Shown one piece after another: positions 1-10,500 of a DNA stretch of 35,622 nucleotides. A program made the translations under genes and the position numbers. The notes under the pieces were generated by a model. It was not told the origin of the DNA and made no database searches. It worked only from the letters and a program-made list of their open reading frames with translations. Source of the DNA: Bacteroidales bacterium. Lineage in GTDB: Bacteria > Bacteroidota > Bacteroidia > Bacteroidales > ML635J-15. Numbering within the stretch: the first letter of the stretch is position 1; every line of letters starts with the position of its first letter. The DNA lies in the NCBI GenBank assembly GCA_017620015.1, contig JAFZRE010000018.1, positions 1-35,622 on the forward strand, read 5' to 3'.

Positions 1-3000
1 GGCTGTAGTGCTTGCGTTGATGCTAGGTACAGGACGCGGGATTATTGCTACCGTTGCCGTTGCAACACAACCATGAGCATCAGTTACAGTCACACGATAG
101 TTGTTGGCTGCAAGATTTGCTATTGTCTGACGTGTACTGTCCACCGTCCAATGCGGGTCGTCAACTGTGTTCCATGCATAGGTATATGCAGGAGCTGGCG
201 TTGTACCTTGTGTTCCTCCAGCAGGTGTTACCGTTGCTGCTCCAACCGACTGGTCTTGGCATGTTGCGATTGTATCATAAGAATATATCGTTGCTGTGAG
301 AAGTGTCGGCTGAGTAATTTCCACATCTTCTCTTACGGTACAGCCATTGCCGTCGCGTACATATATATTATAGGTATAGCTGGTTTCGTTGCCATTGGTC
401 GAAAGACCTGTGAACGGATACTGCTCGTAGTGTGCACCCGACGAATTGTATGTAGTTGTACCACCGTCCTTGCTAAATACATAGTAGTTAGGTTGTGCCG
501 TAGGACCGTTGGTGTACGGATTGCTGGTGCTTGCGGTTGTTCCAGGATTGGTTACTGTAACAGTTATCGAACCTGTTTCACCATCCTTACACAATACATC
601 CTGCTTAGCAATAGAGATTGTCGGGTTGGTCTTCTCCTCAATGACAACACTGTTGGATGCCGAACAACCTGCGCCATCGGTAACAACAACGCTATAAGTT
701 CCTGCGTGAAGTTCGTCGATTGTTTCTGTTGTTTCCGTATTGCTCCACAAATATGTGTATGGCGGGTTGGTGCCAGTACCTGGAGTTCCTCCAGCTCCTT
801 CTGCGGTTGCAGCACCTATGTCGTCAGATACGCAGGCAGTATGATCGGCAGTTACCGAAACTGTAAGTTCATTACGTATTGTTATAGAGCCTTCGATTGC
901 AGCCTGTGCACAAGCGTTTCCTGCAGCAGTTGTCGTTTCTATTCTATATGTATAGGTAGTGCCTACTGCTGGTGGATTCGAAACTGCGCTTATGGTCATT
1001 GTACCGGGATCGTAGCTTAGGCAGGTTGGCGCAGGAGTCGAAGTCCAAGTGAAGTTTACTCCAGTTGCACCACCACCGAATGTAAATACTATAGGTACAA
1101 ATCCAGTACGGAATTCATTGTTACATTTGGTCTGGTCCTTATCACCCGAACCAGTAGCAAGAGCGATTGTCGGTATCGGGCTTACAGAAAGAGTATAGTT
1201 GCTGGTTACAGAACATCCGTTTTCGGCAGCGACTACAACCATATAGGTATAATCACCAACTGCATCGGGAGTTACTGTAATTGCGTTGAGAGTAGTACCA
1301 GATGTTGGTGTCGGCATACCGGCATGAGCACCCGAAGCAGTTGACCACGAATAACTTTCTACATCGATAGGATTTGTTGCGCTGAGATTTACAGAAAGTT
1401 CTGTAGCTGGGTCTGACAAGCACTTTGTAAGACCATTGCCGCCAAGTGTATATGCAGGTACTGGACGTGCAGTTATTGCAACCTCGGTAGTAGCACTACA
1501 GTGCTTGCTATCGGTTACAGTAACGTGATATGTATGTTCGCCAAGTCCGGTTGCAGTTGCAGTTGTCTGTGCCGGGTCGGTGTCCCAATAGTAAGTGTAG
1601 TATGTATCGGGAGCAGTACCGAATGGTGTTCCACCTTCTGCCAAGACTGTAGCTTCACCGACCGACTGTTCGTCACAAGTTTCAATATACGGAAGATGAA
1701 TGCTTGCAGTAAGCGGTGCATCGGGCTGTATAAGTGTAACTGACGCAGAATCGGTACAATGCTGGTCTCTTACATATACCATATACTCGCCACCCATAAG
1801 ATCAGTGAAAGTCCACTCTGTAAGGTTGCTACCTGTATTGTGTGTAAAGTGTTCATTATCAAGGCCAAACTCGTAGTATCCACCGGCAAACGGTGTTCCG
1901 CTTGTAGCCGAAGCGGGTATTTCACCATCGTTTACGCCGTTGCAGTCCAAGTGAGTAAGCGTTCCAATGCTTAGTGCAGGCGGATCGTAAACATTTATTG
2001 TAACAGGAAGTTGAGCCGGGTCGCAATCGTATTCAATACCGCCGACTGTACGCACTTCCTTAACATACAATACGTGATTTTCAGTTGCATCGGGAACAAT
2101 AGTAAGAGTAAATCCATCATCACCAGCCTCGACGTATGGGTTTGAATCCCAACGATAGTACAATGTACCTGTGCCAGTACCAGTTGCCGACGGTGTGAGT
2201 GTAACCGAAGTTCCCGGACATATAGGATTTGCTGGAATACCTGAAACGCTTAGGTCAGTAGGCTTTGGAAGTACGGTTACAACCTTGTTTGTATCTGAAA
2301 CACAATTAAGTACATAATCATTACCATCTTCGTCAAGAATATTGTGCGGAGTGGTTACTGTTAACGTATAAGTAGTCGTCGTAATGGGACTTACCAGCCA
2401 GTCGGCACAAGTATTGTCAGACGCCCAATCGTTACCCGAACAACTTGGACCTCCATCCCACTGAAATGACGACACCTGATTTGAAGAAGGATGCAATGTT
2501 ATGTCGCTACCTTCACAAATAGTTGTTGTTAGAGGTGTTATGGTAACATCCGGCAATGTATAGATAGGAATTTTCTTCCTGTTCCAGCAACCACCATTTT
2601 CAATAGATGTGGTATATTGAATAATTATTGTATCGTGAACGGCACCGTGCACCTGATAGCCGGAAGCGGTATTTTCAAGAGTTGCATGGAAAGTTGACGG
2701 GTCGGTATTTTCAACATTACCTTCCTTTTCCGAATATATCGTCCAAGTACCAGGCGTAGGACTGGTTGATGTAACGCCCAAGTTTATAGTACCACCCTCG
2801 CATATTGCATTTGTACCGCCGAACTCAATCTCTGGAATTCTTGTAACAGTAATCTCGTAAGGTTCTGATATAGAACGGCAATACTGGCTATTAAGACCAT
2901 CAAGAGAACCTGCAATTATAATCCTATAATAATAGTGCGTGTATGCAGGAGCCGTTGGGCTTGGAACTTCAACTATGGTTATGTCATTATAGTTTTCGTA

Positions 3001-6000
3001 GTAATCTTCGGTGTCATAGCTTATATCTTCGCCATTAGTAAATGCCAGACGTTCGCAATCCTCACATAAAGCCCATTCACCCCACCTATCGTATGCTCCG
3101 AAGTTCATTCGAGTCCATCTGATTGGATAATTGGGGTCGTTGGGGTCGGTAACTTCCTCGCCACGCTCCCATGCATAGTATGGAGTTTCGTACCTCGACT
3201 GTGCGCCAAGTGTTTCGTCGAGCGATGCGAAAAGTCGCAACTCCTCACCGGCACAAACGTTTGCAGAACTAAATATTTCCTGTCCACCACTGATACGCGT
3301 AAGTATTGAAGGTGGCAAGCAGGCACGTACTTCAATGTCGTCAATAGCAAAGTCGTTACCATTATTGTCCTTTCCCAAATTTGAAATCTTATACCAAATA
3401 TTAGTAGTTTCTACATTAGGCAATTCCAAAGAATAATACTGCCAATCGTTTGGGTCTGACATACAGCCATGCATTTCCATCCGTGGCACCCAACCCGTTG
3501 AATCCTCCGCCAATACGGTAGTATATGTATCATCACTATAGAAAGCCACCTTTATTTTAGGAAAATGTATCGAATCGTCAGGAAGATACCATGAATTATT
3601 CACATTTGCAACCCAAAACGACACAAGCAACTTGTCTACACCTGGACACTCCAGCGGAATCATTCCCCTATAGAAATCTCCTTGGTCTTTCTTCGCATCT
3701 ATGTTAAATAAGTAACCGCGCTGTATATTTCCAGGATGCGTATGGTCATCAAGGTAATTGAAGTATTGATAATTGTCACATGCAAAAGCCCTTATTGCAT
3801 ATCTACCATCATTAGAAGTCAGACCATCACCTCTGAACTCGTAAGAACAAGCCGCAGCCCATTCTGCGGGGAGTTCTCCGTCTCTCAAATATGGATGTTC
3901 ATCATCCACCACCATTTCAACACCTACTGGATATTCATCAAAAGTCTGTCGAGCTACAACAATTCCATTGTGATAGCAATCATCAGGCTTTGGAATACAA
4001 TATGCATGGAAAGAAAAGCCCGAACACTCTATATCTCCATCTGTATGAAAACGTATTGTAAGCGAACCTGTTTTGGACGTAACTCTGGGATAATATGTTA
4101 CACACGTTATCGAAGGATTACTATTAAGAAGTCGTTGCTTCAGTATATGACCATCTGCGCTTTGAACATCAGAAGGTGTTGTTGCATTTATGCAATTATC
4201 GCAGTCATCGCAAGGATGAGCTGTACTTCTATGCCTTGCTCTAGGATATCCGTGTCCGTGAAGTCCACCGCCCCACAGTACCTCGCCACCAGTACCTTCG
4301 CCATCGTATATTGTTATATAATCATGCTGCCAATCAAACGTATATTCACCATCAAGATAAAGAACTGTACCAGGTCTTCCTGGACGCAAAACAATGTATT
4401 CGTTATTGAGGTTAGCAGAATAATTTCCACTGGGACCACCATCATCGTAAACCGTAGCGTTACAAGTGACGTATGGGTCATGAGAACCGCCAGGACCCGG
4501 CATATTAATATCATCGGGGCAATCGACGGTTACCGCAGCCGACCAAGTGCCCGTCTGCGTTGAGTTACTCATAAATACGACAGTCATCACAGGACCTGTA
4601 GAAGCCACAGTACGCGGACGACCAAAACCATAATAACGTCCGATAAGGGTCATCGAAGCGCCTTCGCCGTCGTAAACCTCTACATAGTCGTTGGCATTGT
4701 CGTGCGGAAGTACACCGCTACCGTTGACCACAGCAAAGTCGAGCAATATCTGTGCTTCGGGGTCGGTAGAGCGGAACACCTGACTTGTGTATTGTAGGTT
4801 GGTGTATGTGCTGTTGATTGCATAAGCACCGCCACAACCGAGCGACTGTTCGGCAAGCTCGTCGATACATATAGCCGAAACCGTTGCATTCCATACACCA
4901 GTAACATCTTCGTTGCTTAAGAACTCAACCGTCATAACATTCGACGAAGAATAGATTGCGCTCGGGGTTGTTTCACCTCGGTAGTATATGCCCCTTAGCG
5001 TTGCAGAAGCACCTTCACCGTCGTAAACCAGCACCTTGTCGTTATCTCCGTCATCGGGAAGTGCCGTAAAGTCGAACACCAGTCTTGCATTGGCATTAGC
5101 AGCACGGAACACCTGCCTTGTATATTGCAGGTTGGCATACTCAGCATTAGTTTCGTTTATCACATAGCTTGCGCCACAAGCAATATCGGGCGGAGTGGTC
5201 AATACTTCGGGACAAACAACAGAAACACTTGCGCCCCACGAACCATTATTTGTAGCATTGCTGCGGAAGAGAACCGTGAGCGTATTGGACGACGCGTACA
5301 ACACAGTAGTCTCATCGCCATGGAACCTACCCATACGCGAACCCGTAGCAAGGTCGCCATCATATACTTCCACATAGTCGTTGCTTCCATCGTTTGGCAG
5401 CGAAGAAAGGTTGATAAGCATACGCGCATTAGGGTCGGAACAGCTGTAGGTAGTAGCATAGAAATTGCTAGCTCCGTATGCACCTCCAATTTCCAGGGTT
5501 TCGCCACATGCAAGAGACACACCTGAGTTCTGAGTAAAGCAAGGGTCCGGTTCCAAGGTTGCAGCCCAAGAACCATTAGTGGAAGCATTGCTAAAGAACT
5601 TAAAGCTCAATGCGTTTCCATTTGACACAATCGGTGTAGTAAGGAATGTAGCCGAACTTTCGTTAATAGTAGCAATACGACGGGCACTGAAATCGGCACC
5701 GTCATAAACCTCGATTCTATCGTTAGTTCCATCATCTGGCAAATCGGTAAACGTCAAGGTCAGATTGGAACCCAGAGCAGTAGTGAAAGTCTTTTCGCTA
5801 AAAATGTCAGCTTCGTAAGCTCCGCCATCAACTTCTATGTTGCTACCGCCAATAGTTATCGGAGAAGAACCGCAAGGCAGGTTAACAGCACTAGAGCAGC
5901 CAATAACAGTGATTGTAGCCTTCCAACCAGCAGCAACCCTACTCGAATTTCTTGAAAAAGACTTTGCCGTAACGACATTCGACGTAGAGGTAAACGTCCA

Positions 6001-6324
6001 TGTCGATGTATTGTTCGTAATGTTAGTATACGTATTACTGGTTCCATTATGCAAATGCAAATAGCCATAGTCACTGCTATTATTGTAGAATTTCACCGCA
6101 GTAAACGTAATACGAATCAGAGTTCCAGTAGGAGATGTTATCGTGTGAGTCAAATTCTGATTCGGATAATAATTGCCGTCTGGACCTCCATCGTCATAGA
6201 AATTGATAGTCTCTCCACAATTTATCATTGTAGAGCCATCGCTCATAAGTAAGGTTCGCGTCTGCGCCATAGCAGAACAGCAAAGCCCAAGTAAAACCCC
6301 GAATAATATAGCTATCTTTTTCAT
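1..6324 (-). CDS. Giant CUB/SprB-repeat surface adhesin, C-terminus outside window
   Basis: This reading frame stays open from an ATG at 6322-6324 to the left edge (2108 codons, no stop seen), so the gene is partial at its 3' end. It begins MKKIAILFGVLLGLCCSAMA, a signal peptide probably cut before QTRT. About six CUB-type units follow (roughly residues 36-140, 151-255, 273-375, 380-480, 490-600 and 605-770), with the repeated signatures YVEVYDGE and W-x-A-x-V-x-V. A jelly-roll or cleaved-adhesin-like domain lies near 775-1001 and ends FAIDDIEV. The rest is Ig/PKD-like and SprB-like repeats, recognisable by GGTP, Y-x-W and G-x-Y-x-V-x-VTD-x-x-GC. Such proteins are displayed on the cell surface and bind polymers or cells. 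Export by the T9SS encoded in this window is inferred, because the sorting domain would lie outside it. SprB itself is much longer, so this could be a SprB-like gliding adhesin or a different adhesin. Confidence 0.85.
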   Translation of the reverse strand, partial: MKKIAILFGVLLGLCCSAMAQTRTLLMSDGSTMINCGETINFYDDGGPDGNYYPNQNLTHTITSPTGTLIRITFTAVKFYNNSSDYGYLHLHNGTSNTYTNITNNTSTWTFTSTSNVVTAKSFSRNSSRVAAGWKATITVIGCSSAVNLPCGSSPITIGGSNIEVDGGAYEADIFSEKTFTTALGSNLTLTFTDLPDDGTNDRIEVYDGADFSARRIATINESSATFLTTPIVSNGNALSFKFFSNASTNGSWAATLEPDPCFTQNSGVSLACGETLEIGGAYGASNFYATTYSCSDPNARMLINLSSLPNDGSNDYVEVYDGDLATGSRMGRFHGDETTVLYASSNTLTVLFRSNATNNGSWGASVSVVCPEVLTTPPDIACGASYVINETNAEYANLQYTRQVFRAANANARLVFDFTALPDDGDNDKVLVYDGEGASATLRGIYYRGETTPSAIYSSSNVMTVEFLSNEDVTGVWNATVSAICIDELAEQSLGCGGAYAINSTYTNLQYTSQVFRSTDPEAQILLDFAVVNGSGVLPHDNANDYVEVYDGEGASMTLIGRYYGFGRPRTVASTGPVMTVVFMSNSTQTGTWSAAVTVDCPDDINMPGPGGSHDPYVTCNATVYDDGGPSGNYSANLNNEYIVLRPGRPGTVLYLDGEYTFDWQHDYITIYDGEGTGGEVLWGGGLHGHGYPRARHRSTAHPCDDCDNCINATTPSDVQSADGHILKQRLLNSNPSITCVTYYPRVTSKTGSLTIRFHTDGDIECSGFSFHAYCIPKPDDCYHNGIVVARQTFDEYPVGVEMVVDDEHPYLRDGELPAEWAAACSYEFRGDGLTSNDGRYAIRAFACDNYQYFNYLDDHTHPGNIQRGYLFNIDAKKDQGDFYRGMIPLECPGVDKLLVSFWVANVNNSWYLPDDSIHFPKIKVAFYSDDTYTTVLAEDSTGWVPRMEMHGCMSDPNDWQYYSLELPNVETTNIWYKISNLGKDNNGNDFAIDDIEVRACLPPSILTRISGGQEIFSSANVCAGEELRLFASLDETLGAQSRYETPYYAWERGEEVTDPNDPNYPIRWTRMNFGAYDRWGEWALCEDCERLAFTNGEDISYDTEDYYENYNDITIVEVPSPTAPAYTHYYYRIIIAGSLDGLNSQYCRSISEPYEITVTRIPEIEFGGTNAICEGGTINLGVTSTSPTPGTWTIYSEKEGNVENTDPSTFHATLENTASGYQVHGAVHDTIIIQYTTSIENGGCWNRKKIPIYTLPDVTITPLTTTICEGSDITLHPSSNQVSSFQWDGGPSCSGNDWASDNTCADWLVSPITTTTYTLTVTTPHNILDEDGNDYVLNCVSDTNKVVTVLPKPTDLSVSGIPANPICPGTSVTLTPSATGTGTGTLYYRWDSNPYVEAGDDGFTLTIVPDATENHVLYVKEVRTVGGIEYDCDPAQLPVTINVYDPPALSIGTLTHLDCNGVNDGEIPASATSGTPFAGGYYEFGLDNEHFTHNTGSNLTEWTFTDLMGGEYMVYVRDQHCTDSASVTLIQPDAPLTASIHLPYIETCDEQSVGEATVLAEGGTPFGTAPDTYYTYYWDTDPAQTTATATGLGEHTYHVTVTDSKHCSATTEVAITARPVPAYTLGGNGLTKCLSDPATELSVNLSATNPIDVESYSWSTASGAHAGMPTPTSGTTLNAITVTPDAVGDYTYMVVVAAENGCSVTSNYTLSVSPIPTIALATGSGDKDQTKCNNEFRTGFVPIVFTFGGGATGVNFTWTSTPAPTCLSYDPGTMTISAVSNPPAVGTTYTYRIETTTAAGNACAQAAIEGSITIRNELTVSVTADHTACVSDDIGAATAEGAGGTPGTGTNPPYTYLWSNTETTETIDELHAGTYSVVVTDGAGCSASNSVVIEEKTNPTISIAKQDVLCKDGETGSITVTVTNPGTTASTSNPYTNGPTAQPNYYVFSKDGGTTTYNSSGAHYEQYPFTGLSTNGNETSYTYNIYVRDGNGCTVREDVEITQPTLLTATIYSYDTIATCQDQSVGAATVTPAGGTQGTTPAPAYTYAWNTVDDPHWTVDSTRQTIANLAANNYRVTVTDAHGCVATATVAIIPRPVPSINASTTA

Positions 6325-6660
6325 ATCCCAACACTCATTAAATTCAACATAAGATTAGTTCCCCAAGTAGTGTTATTGGCAATCCTGCCCGAAAATTCGC
6401 CACACATATAGCGTTTTGCGCCTCCCTTAGAGCGCATTATATTACATAATCTTCTCATTGTTAGTATATTACTACACATAGTTTTCTCAAATTTATTGTA
6501 GGCAAAATAATAACATTTTTTTTAATTACCTATTTTTTAAAAAGTTTTTTTACCTCATAATCGAATTATTGGACGAAAAACAATATTTACATTGCAAAAT
6601 ACATGCCGAAACCGACAAGATGCGGAGGAATTTTAGGGTTTGTTAACAAATGGATATGCC
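6325..6660. other. AT-rich intergenic region upstream of the adhesin
   Basis: No gene is supported here. The stretch is AT-rich, especially 6480-6600, and must hold the adhesin's promoter and leader. TTATTTTG-like and TATTTTG-like minus-strand matches to the Bacteroidota -7 box occur near 6500 and 6605, but neither has a convincing TTTG partner at the right distance, so no promoter is called. Confidence 0.4.
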
Positions 6661-6850
6661 AGAGGCAGTTCAAGGGTTCAACAGTTCAAAGTTCAAGGTT
6701 CAAAGTTCAAAGTTCAAGGGCTAACGCCGTTTGAAGGTTTATGCGATTAAAACTATTTTGAAACAACATCAAACAATCTGAAACAATCCCAAACGATTGA
6801 ATCTTCAAATTATCAAATTATCGAATTATCGAATCTTCGAATCCCCTCTT
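6661..6850. repeat. Intergenic short-repeat mosaic (copy A)
   Basis: Three runs of short imperfect repeats follow one another: gttcaa(a)gttcaag units (about 6668-6720), a linker containing cgccgtttgaagg, then aaacaa(t)c-type units (about 6760-6800) and attatc(g/a)aattatc units (about 6805-6845). The same modules occur in the other orientation at 16853-17099. The stretch lies downstream of the tmRNA and upstream of the adhesin gene and encodes nothing convincing. Confidence 0.6.
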
Positions 6851-6854
6851 TTTC

Positions 6855-6870
6855 GCTACGCTCAAAAGCG
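6855..6870 (-). terminator. Possible tmRNA terminator (weak hairpin)
   Basis: Directly after the tmRNA 3' end the transcript reads CGCTTTTGAGCG then TAGCG and a run of A rather than U. The 4-bp stem is weak and has no U-tract, so this may only be a 3' processing signal. Confidence 0.25.
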
Positions 6871-7268
6871 TGGAGCTGCCGGGAATCGAACCCGGGTCCA
6901 AACAAGAAACGAGGGTGCTTTCTACATGCTTATTCGGCCTTTGGTTGTCGGGAGAAGCACGGGGACAGACGCCCAAACTCATCCTTATCTCCTAAAATCT
7001 CGCCGCCTCACAGGAGAATAGAAGCGACCAGTCCGGTATTTTTTGCCATCGCTTTACCGAAGCGGAACCAGACCGTCCAATCGAGCGATGTTTCGTCCCA
7101 GCACCTTGTACCAGGATTAAGGTAATCTACTGAACTTCGATTACGCAGCGAAAGCATAATTATTTTCTGCGCCAGTTATTGGTCTGCAAGACAGTTTTAC
7201 GGGATAGCCTGCGTTGCCCGGCATGCTTACACGATCATTTACCTTGCTGTCAAAACCACGTCAGCCCC
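6871..7268 (-). ncRNA. ssrA: tmRNA (transfer-messenger RNA)
   Basis: tmRNA rescues ribosomes stalled on broken mRNAs and tags the nascent protein for proteolysis. The 5' end reads GGGGCUGACGUGGUUUUGAC, the conserved tRNA-like start. The 3' end carries the T-arm GGGUUCGAUUCCCGG and an acceptor strand CAGCUCC with discriminator A, pairing with GGGGCUG. The length of 398 nt fits the family. The mRNA-like part encodes the tag A-ENNYAFAA followed by UAA. After the discriminator the genome reads CGC rather than CCA, so the CCA end must be added after transcription. It is a one-piece tmRNA, not a permuted one. Confidence 0.97.
7141..7170 (-). other. tmRNA tag-peptide reading frame (A)ENNYAFAA-stop
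   Basis: The resume codon is GCA at 7168-7170, followed by GAA AAT AAT TAT GCT TTC GCT GCG and TAA at 7141-7143. The hydrophobic AFAA end is similar to the classical LAA-type degron read by ClpXP-like proteases. Confidence 0.93.
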
Positions 7269-7285
7269 ATAAATGAATCGAACTG

Positions 7286-7293
7286 CAAAAATA
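7286..7293 (-). promoter_or_regulatory. Candidate -7 box of the tmRNA promoter
   Basis: The minus strand reads TATTTTTG, matching the Bacteroidota TAnnTTTG box, 17 nt before the mature 5' end. That leaves room for a short leader removed by RNase P. No clear TTTG at -33 is seen, so confidence is limited. Confidence 0.4.
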
Positions 7294-7349
7294 GACAATT
7301 CGCAAATACGAAAATTGGGATTTTTAATGCATCAAATAATATTATATGA

Positions 7350-7418
7350 AAATGAATAATTAACAATTTATAATGAACAATGGATAATGGATAATTTATA
7401 ATGGATAATGGACAATTT
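7350..7418. repeat. Degenerate aatggataatg/aatgaac heptamer repeat
   Basis: The run contains taatgaacaatggataatgg and ataatggataatggacaatt. These are the same heptamer words (aatggat, aatggac, aatgaac) that form the long array upstream of mutS2 at 35497-35622. It leads directly into the palindrome at 7419. Confidence 0.7.
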
Positions 7419-7446
7419 GTAGATACGCGCCATGGTGCGTATCTAC
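7419..7446. repeat. REP-like palindrome, copy 1
   Basis: It has perfect 10-bp arms GTAGATACGC and GCGTATCTAC around GCCATGGT, followed by agattatc. A diverged second copy lies at 29176-29201, also followed by gattatc and preceded by a taacaatt-rich run. It lies 57 bp beyond the stop codon of the minus-strand C25 protease gene and could form a hairpin in its transcript. Confidence 0.75.
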
Positions 7447-7502
7447 AGATTATCGAATCATTCAAACATATTTATTTTTACGTGCCGCGACAGCACAAAT
7501 TG

Positions 7503-10500
7503 TTATCGAATTATTTCCAATCTCTTCACCAATCTGCCTTCGGCACAATCAACGATTACAACATATATTCCAGCTTGCATTCCATCCAACGACAAGGAAA
7601 CACTGTCGGAATCAGCATTGCTTTCCAGAACCTTACGTCCAAGAACATCGTACAACGCAACCGATTGCATGCCTGCGCACACAACATCCACCCTATCCGA
7701 TGCCGGGTTCGGATACATTTCCAAGAGCGGCAGAACACCTTCGGCAATACCAGTTATACAGAACTGCGGCGACCTGACATCGCCTTCTTCGCAATGAGCG
7801 AGAACCTCGAAACAGTCGCCTACCGAATACGAATCCGCAAGCTCGTATGTATTATTATTGGTATCGGTAAACAAAACACCATTTTTATACAAACTGTAAC
7901 TTTCTGCATTTCCAGTCCACGACAGAATCGGGTGTTCCTGGTCATCAAACGAGAGCGAAATCTGCGGAATTACACACCCACTGACTTCAATTGTAATGTC
8001 GTCGATAGCAATACCAAAACCATAATTCAGGTCGGCAAAGAAGCCTATATAATAGTTCTGCGACAGGTTAGGCAACTCAATGCTCTCGGCTGTCCACGAT
8101 GCATATTGTCTATCATATTGAACCAAAAGCTGCCACTCGCTGACATCCGTATTCTTGTAATATACCGACAGAATATCGTAATCTCCAGACCATTCCTTCT
8201 GTGCGTGACGGAACGACAATGTTGCCGATGTAATGCCCTCGCCAAAGGCAAACTTCGACGACACAAGCATACTCGACATCTCGTCCCACGAATAGTTCTT
8301 TATCATAACGAACTTGTTGCCGTTCTGCCCATAATACGAGTCGTCGGCCACCACATTCCAGTCAACTGTCGTTGCAGCATCGTGAACCTGCGACCAGCAT
8401 TCGGGAATCATTCCGTCGGCAAAATCCAAGACGTATGGGAAATCCCTCACTGCCACATTGCAAGGAGCAAAAACTATATGGGCAGTATCGGTAACCGACG
8501 AATGAATCGTCTGAATCGTAACCTTCACAGCCAGTTCTTCGCCGTCCTGCACCGTAGCATCGGCACGCATAGGGAACTGCCGCGAAACAACCGAGTCGCG
8601 CCCAATAGAACCGTAACTACGCATAAAATCGCCACCATCGAAATGCAGACGTTCATCAAGGCTTGTAAGCACGACCTCTGTATTTTCGGCAAGCGAACCT
8701 ACATTGGTAACAGATACCTCAAGTGCAAAACTTTCACCTGGCATTGCGTCACCAATAACGGTATAGCTGTACATCTGCAATACCGACCTTATAACACGGA
8801 CATCAAACGAAGAAGTATATGTCGCATTGTTTACGGTATCGTCAACAGAAAGGATAAAATTGAGAGAATAGCCGTCTTCAATGGTCAAGGAAGGCAAAAA
8901 CTCGAATAAATAGTCAATCTCCACAGTCTCGCCAGCCACAATCGGCGAACACGAAGCAGAATTTTCGAGTATTTCTACATTCGGGTCGTTACAACTCAAA
9001 GTCATTGGCAACCAAGCCTCGGAATCGCGTAAACCTACATTCTTCAACTGCATGGTGAACGAATAGCCTGTACCCATCATATCTTCGAGAGCATACGGCA
9101 CTTCGTCTGGCGAATATCCGACAAGAGAAATATACGCACCTTCGGGAGCGACCACGGGCACAGTCTCAATGTACGGAATGCGCTGCTGACGGGTGACAAC
9201 AAGCAACACATTGTCGGAAGTGGCAGCCGCAACAAGCGGAACACTTACCGAACCGCTAATGCCTACAATCGCAGTACCCAATATAGTATTGCCATCGGTA
9301 ACCGCCACATACGAACCAGGGGCGGCAGAAACCAAGAAGGAACCGCTGCCGTTCACAATGTTGGCATCGTGAGAAACGACATTGGCACTCGGAATAGAAT
9401 TATAAGGCATCACAGAACCGTCACCAAGCACATTGTAGGCTTCCCAGTAGTATTTACCCATATCCGAAGCACTTGTAACAGCAAGATTTCCGACATACAT
9501 TATCGATGAAACGGTATTGAACTGCTCATCGTCAAACATCATATCGAATGCACCGGTTTCCGTTTCCGACAACTGCGGGGTCTGCTCGAACACGCTCGTT
9601 GCACCCAATGCCCAGTAGTAGTCCTCGTACCAATATGTAACCGGTGACGAACCAATATAAGCGTAAGCACCTTTCTTTGAGGTGCGAATCATCTTCTCAC
9701 CATAACACGGAGCCGAATAGCCAAACTTTCCGCTAAGGCAGCAGTTTCCGATTGCAAGGAAATACTTGTCAGTATTGGACAGACCGTCAACATCGTCGTT
9801 TGTGAAATGCGGTCCACACCATTCCTGCTCGCCACCGTGGGCTGTGTAATGCGCATAGCCGACGCCAGTGTTAAGATTATTGTAGCAACCATCGTACGAA
9901 TCCAAATACGCATATACATTATTATATCCGTGGGCAGCATTGAAATAGTTCTGCGTAGCATAGTTTATCGTCGGCTGAGCAATATACGGATTCCAATCGT
10001 TGTCCTGTCCAGCAATGAGCAAAGCATTGCCAAGGTACGACGGGTCGGGCATGGTGTATTTTTCGTATTGCAAAGTCTTGCCCACCACCACCGAAAGTTC
10101 GTCTGGCGAATCCACCGACATACGGCTACAGTACATTTCGGGCAAGTAGTCGCCATCGACCGAAGCATAGTAAAGGTCGGTCTGTTGCTCGCTCTCGTCA
10201 CCGACAGCACTAGCGGGAATCCTATCGACATCACCAACAAGTACTAGGAAAACAGGTGCGTTGCCAGCATCCTCGCCCATCGAATAGTGCGACTGAACCC
10301 ACGACTTAATATTGGCGGCAGTTGCCGAAGACGAGTTCACATAATTAACATCAAGATAAAAACCCTTTTGTGTCTTCCACATAAGCCACGGCTGCAACTG
10401 CGTTGTAAAATCTTCGTGCGCAACGACAAGCATCTTCACAGGTGTGTGGTAAGGATCCGCATACGAATCGAAAATATCCTTGTTGACTAATGAAGAATAT

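Noticed and set aside
73..1020. 315-codon open frame on the plus strand, rich in Cys and Tyr
   Set aside because: It is the complementary reading of the giant adhesin, which is open over 2108 codons with clear domains; the plus reading has no start signals or known family.
6871..6900. T-arm-like sequence as a separate tRNA gene
   Set aside because: The matching acceptor strand is at 7262-7268 and the space between encodes a tag peptide, so it belongs to the tmRNA.
7401..8909. 502-codon open frame on the plus strand
   Set aside because: It is antisense to the C25 protease gene, whose C-terminal domains are clearly recognisable; it also starts in a repeat and palindrome.
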